DNA from: Acidobacteriota bacterium
GTDB lineage: Bacteria; Acidobacteriota; Terriglobia; 20CM-2-55-15
Assembly (NCBI GenBank): GCA_023265365.1
Contig: JAHFTY010000003.1
Coordinates: 15,984-53,936, forward strand
Direction: 5' to 3'
Length of the DNA stretch: 37,953 nt
Part shown: positions 35,546 to 37,953 of the stretch, one piece after another
Layout: each line of letters opens with the position of its first letter
Position numbering within the stretch: position 1 is the stretch's first letter
Made by a program: the position numbers and the translations under genes
The notes under the pieces: generated by a model
Database searches by the model: none
What the model was told of the DNA's origin: nothing
Seen by the model: the letters and a program-made list of their open reading frames with translations, nothing else

Positions 35546-36298
35546 TTACCGCCCGCCTCGGTCCTCCCACGCTGAAATCAACCGCACCGCCTCCCTGACG
35601 CGGACCGTGCTGGTGTCGATCGTTTGCGCGGCCTCCGCGTAAAGAGGAGCCCTTATGGAAAGGATGGAACGCAGTTCGGCCATCGCGGATGACCGGTTTT
35701 CCATCGGGCGCGTGTCCCCCTGGCCCAGCACGCGCTTCCAGTGATCCCCGGGCCTAGCCTTCAACCAAACCGTGTGGGAGCGCCGCTTCAACAGCTCCCA
35801 GGTCTCGGGATCGGTGACCACGGATCCTCCGGTTGCCACGACGGCCGGCGCGTCCTTCGACAGAAGTTTCAACAACAGATCGTTCGCGAGGCGTTTGTAA
35901 TAGGGCTCTCCGTGGAGTGAAAACAATTCGCCCAGCGACAGGTTCGCTTCCTTTTCGATCAGGGTATCCAACTCGACGAAATCAATGCCCAGACGCCTGG
36001 CCAGCGCTTTCCCAATCGTTGACTTTCCCGCGCCGCGCAAGCCGACAAGAGTGATCACACGATGTTGCCGCACGTTGCCGTTCTCGGAGGGAAGCAGGGA
36101 GTGAAGCGATGCGTCGAGCGCCTTTGCAACGTCCGCAAGTCGGGCGACGGAAATGTTGCCCTTTCCGGCTTCGAGATCCGAGAGGAAGCGCGAAGAGACT
36201 CCCGAACGCTGGGCCACCTCGTTGAGCGTCCAGCCCATCGCGTTCCGGCGGGAACGGACCCGCGAACCGATTTCGGCGAGAAGCGAAACGCGCTGCAC
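35546..36298 (-). CDS. BoxR/BzdR-like regulator: XRE helix-turn-helix fused to shikimate-kinase-like domain
   Basis: The 250-residue protein starts at GTG with CGGAGAAG upstream. Residues 7-62 are an XRE-type helix-turn-helix (LNEVAQRSGVSSRFLSDLEAGKGN). Residues 80-245 are a shikimate-kinase fold with Walker A GLRGAGKST (86-94) and Asp111. The shikimate-site residues differ from the enzyme: GE..FR..E becomes GEPYYKRLA and the GGG motif becomes ATGGS, so it is probably a sensor, not AroK. This architecture is that of BzdR and BoxR, which bind benzoyl-CoA and control benzoate degradation (Azoarcus studies). It is divergent from an aldehyde dehydrogenase. The effector here is inferred. Confidence 0.85.
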   Translation of the reverse strand: MQRVSLLAEIGSRVRSRRNAMGWTLNEVAQRSGVSSRFLSDLEAGKGNISVARLADVAKALDASLHSLLPSENGNVRQHRVITLVGLRGAGKSTIGKALARRLGIDFVELDTLIEKEANLSLGELFSLHGEPYYKRLANDLLLKLLSKDAPAVVATGGSVVTDPETWELLKRRSHTVWLKARPGDHWKRVLGQGDTRPMENRSSAMAELRSILSIRAPLYAEAAQTIDTSTVRVREAVRLISAWEDRGGR

Positions 36299-36396
36299 GT
36301 TACGGCTTCTCCGGATACCTTGAGCGCGCTGAGGCAGCAGGCGCCGGGCTGTCGGTCATTCGGCGGTTCCGAACCATCGTGGAAATATACTGCATG

Positions 36397-36425
36397 TTGA
36401 CGACGCCCACAACGCGCAATATAGT
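36397..36425 (+). promoter_or_regulatory. Sigma70-type promoter of the aldehyde dehydrogenase operon
   Basis: TTGACG (36397-36402) and TATAGT (36420-36425) are separated by 17 bp, each matching five of six consensus bases. The predicted start near 36432 leaves a leader of about 30 bases with GGAGGAA before ATG 36463. A single TGCA, the half-site reported for BzdR-type operators, lies at 36391-36394 beside the -35 box; a second copy at the expected spacing is not seen. Confidence 0.65.
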
Positions 36426-36462
36426 ACGTGTTTACTCAACAAGCCGAAACGGAGGAACAGAC

Positions 36463-37902
36463 ATGGCGAAAATGTTCATCGCCGGAGAGTTGGCAGGTGC
36501 GCTTTCCGGACAGACCTACGACGTGATCAATCCAGCCACGGGTGAAACGGTCGGCAGTGCCCCGAAGGGCAACGAAAGCGATGCCCGCGCCGCGATCGAC
36601 GCGGCGGACGCGGCATTCGCGGCCTGGGCGGACACGTCGGCGGAATCGCGGGCGCAGCTCATTTTGAAAGGCATCGATGCGGTGAAGAAGGAGCTGCCCG
36701 AGTTATCGGTGTTGCTGACCAGGGAGCAGGGCAAACCGGTCGGCGATTCCCAGCGCGAGATCGAGCACTTTCTCCACGGCATGAATTTTTACGCCGGCCT
36801 GGCCTCGAAAATACGCGGATCGTATGTGCCGCTGCCGGACAACAAGATGTACGGCATGGTGCTCAAGCAGCCCGTCGGCGTGTGCGGCGCCATTGTTCCG
36901 TGGAATTTTCCGATCACACTGATGGGCACGAAGGTCGGTCCCGCGCTGGCGGCCGGCTGCACCGTTGTGGTCAAGCCCGCTTCGTCCACACCGCTGACGA
37001 CGCTTCGCATCGTCGAACTTCTGAACTCGGCGGGTTTGCCGAAAGGCGTCCTGAATGTCGTTACCGGGCCGGGCGGCGTCGTCGGCGAAGAGCTTCTGCA
37101 GAATCCGAAGGTCCGCCGCATTGCGTTCACAGGCGAGAGCAAGACCGGGCAGCACGTGGTGTCGGTGGCAGGATCGCAGATGAAGCGCCTCACGCTCGAA
37201 CTCGGCGGCAGCGATCCGATGATTTTCTGTGAAGACGGCGACATGGACAAGGCGCTGACCGCCGCCTCCGTCGGCCGCTTCTACAACTGCGGCCAGGCGT
37301 GTCTTGCCGTGAAGCGGCTGTATATCGTCGAGAGCGTTTATGACCAGTTCGTCGAGAAGCTGCTGGGCAAAGTCGCGAAACTCACGGTCGGCAACGGTCT
37401 TGAAAAAACCACGCGGCTCGGACCTCTGCACACCAAAGCGCAGCGCGAAGAGATCGAAGCGCAGATCGAAGACGCGGTGACGCGTGGCGCCAGGGTTCTT
37501 ACCGGCGGTAAACGTCCGGAAGGCGCGCAATTCGAAAAGGGATTCTTCTACTCGCCGACGGTGCTGGCCGATGTCCCCGAAGATGCGCGCGTGGTGAAGG
37601 AAGAGACGTTCGGGCCGGTGCTTCCGGTTTTCAAAGTGAAGGATCTGGACGAAGGTATCGCCAGGGCGAACAACTCCATGTATGGGCTGGGTTCCTCCGT
37701 CTGGACGAAGGATCTCGGCAAAGCGCGCCGGGCCGCGGAGAAAATCGAAGCGGGCAACGTCTGGATCAATTCGCTGCACATCGGATACGACGAGATGCCG
37801 TTCGGCGGCGTGAAGTACAGCGGTTTCGGGCGCGAGCACGGGCCCGAAGCGCTGGAGTATTACCTGGAAACCAAGGGCGTCGTCATCGCGACACCGGAAT
37901 GA
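36463..37902 (+). CDS. NAD(P)-dependent aldehyde dehydrogenase
   Basis: The 479-residue protein begins at ATG 36463 behind a GGAGGAA ribosome site; a frame open further upstream crosses the promoter. It has the aldehyde dehydrogenase signatures PWNFP (146-150), GCTVVVKPAS, FTGES, catalytic base Glu246 in LELGGSDP, nucleophile Cys280 in NCGQACLAVKR, ETFGPVLPVF and GGVKYSGFGREHG. The family oxidises aldehydes to acids; closest in general look are semialdehyde and aromatic-type dehydrogenases. Being divergent from a BoxR/BzdR-like regulator hints at a step in aromatic degradation, but the substrate cannot be told. Its stop overlaps the next ATG (ATGA). Confidence 0.92.
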   Translation: MAKMFIAGELAGALSGQTYDVINPATGETVGSAPKGNESDARAAIDAADAAFAAWADTSAESRAQLILKGIDAVKKELPELSVLLTREQGKPVGDSQREIEHFLHGMNFYAGLASKIRGSYVPLPDNKMYGMVLKQPVGVCGAIVPWNFPITLMGTKVGPALAAGCTVVVKPASSTPLTTLRIVELLNSAGLPKGVLNVVTGPGGVVGEELLQNPKVRRIAFTGESKTGQHVVSVAGSQMKRLTLELGGSDPMIFCEDGDMDKALTAASVGRFYNCGQACLAVKRLYIVESVYDQFVEKLLGKVAKLTVGNGLEKTTRLGPLHTKAQREEIEAQIEDAVTRGARVLTGGKRPEGAQFEKGFFYSPTVLADVPEDARVVKEETFGPVLPVFKVKDLDEGIARANNSMYGLGSSVWTKDLGKARRAAEKIEAGNVWINSLHIGYDEMPFGGVKYSGFGREHGPEALEYYLETKGVVIATPE

Positions 37903-37953
37903 ACGGGCTCGATGACATGGTTCAGTTGATTATTGGCGGCGAATCGCGCAACG
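37899..37953 (+). CDS. 5' end of a gene cut by the window edge, possibly a second aldehyde dehydrogenase
   Basis: The ATG at 37899 overlaps the previous stop (ATGA); an in-frame ATG at 37917 is also possible. The 18 visible residues, MNGLDDMVQLIIGGESRN, resemble the start of aldehyde dehydrogenases (LxIGGExR), including the vanillin/salicylaldehyde type. Only the start is visible, so this is a guess from a short pattern. Confidence 0.4.
   Translation, partial: MNGLDDMVQLIIGGESRN

Noticed and set aside
36463-37902. Naming the aldehyde dehydrogenase boxD or gabD
   Set aside because: The motifs fit the superfamily but no residue seen fixes the substrate; the BoxR-like neighbour alone is not enough.

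Overview
The window reads as a GC-rich chromosomal segment from an Acidobacteriota-like bacterium (Solibacter/Bryobacter-type, by inference). Pointers are large secreted NHL-repeat proteins carrying a duplicated acidobacterial-style surface domain, a PadR regulator, the futalosine menaquinone route (mqnE), a complex I cluster without its NADH module, and a DmsE/MtrA-MtrB electron conduit. No sequence comparison was run, so the taxonomy is a family-level judgement. I see no rRNA, tRNA, CRISPR array, transposase or phage gene.

Left part (1-7.7 kb, minus strand). A decaheme c-type cytochrome (ten CXXCH motifs) and an MtrB/PioB-like outer-membrane barrel form a tight two-gene operon. Downstream lies a palindromic repeat, then a secreted IPT plus 12-NHL-repeat protein. 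This protein is split into two frames at an A7 run that sits in perfect -1 slippery phase. A 675-bp non-coding stretch separates the cytochrome from the next block.

8.4-13 kb, plus strand. A TrkA-type potassium channel, a secreted TPR protein ending in one heme motif, and a LytS/LytTR-type two-component pair. A bidirectional hairpin terminator closes this block against proA.

13-16.2 kb, minus strand. A sirB1-like gene, proB and proA overlap by a few bases and form an operon (proline synthesis plus a transglutaminase-like TPR protein).

16.2-28.8 kb, plus strand. A decayed FAD-oxidoreductase remnant, then mqnE, a methyltransferase, a radical SAM/SPASM protein and nuoC-D-H-I-J-K-L-M-N, all co-directional and mostly touching. 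Menaquinone synthesis and the quinone-reducing proton pump are thus neighbours. nuoA, nuoB, nuoE, nuoF and nuoG are absent from the window.

28.8-35.1 kb. A divergent TrpF-like protein, a secreted NHL protein and a VOC protein are followed by a zone of broken genes: a truncated nucleotidyltransferase, an amidase Tat-leader stub, and a headless copy of the left-end NHL protein fused through a repeat element to the 3' end of padR. Four copies of a composite palindromic element (about 3.8, 28.9, 31.85 and 34.95 kb) all lie 45-110 bp downstream of a stop codon in the same orientation relative to that gene.

Right end (35.5-38 kb). A BoxR/BzdR-like regulator (HTH plus shikimate-kinase-like domain) diverges from an aldehyde dehydrogenase with a clear sigma70-type promoter. 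A second overlapping gene, probably another dehydrogenase, runs off the end. This looks like the edge of an aromatic-compound catabolic cluster.
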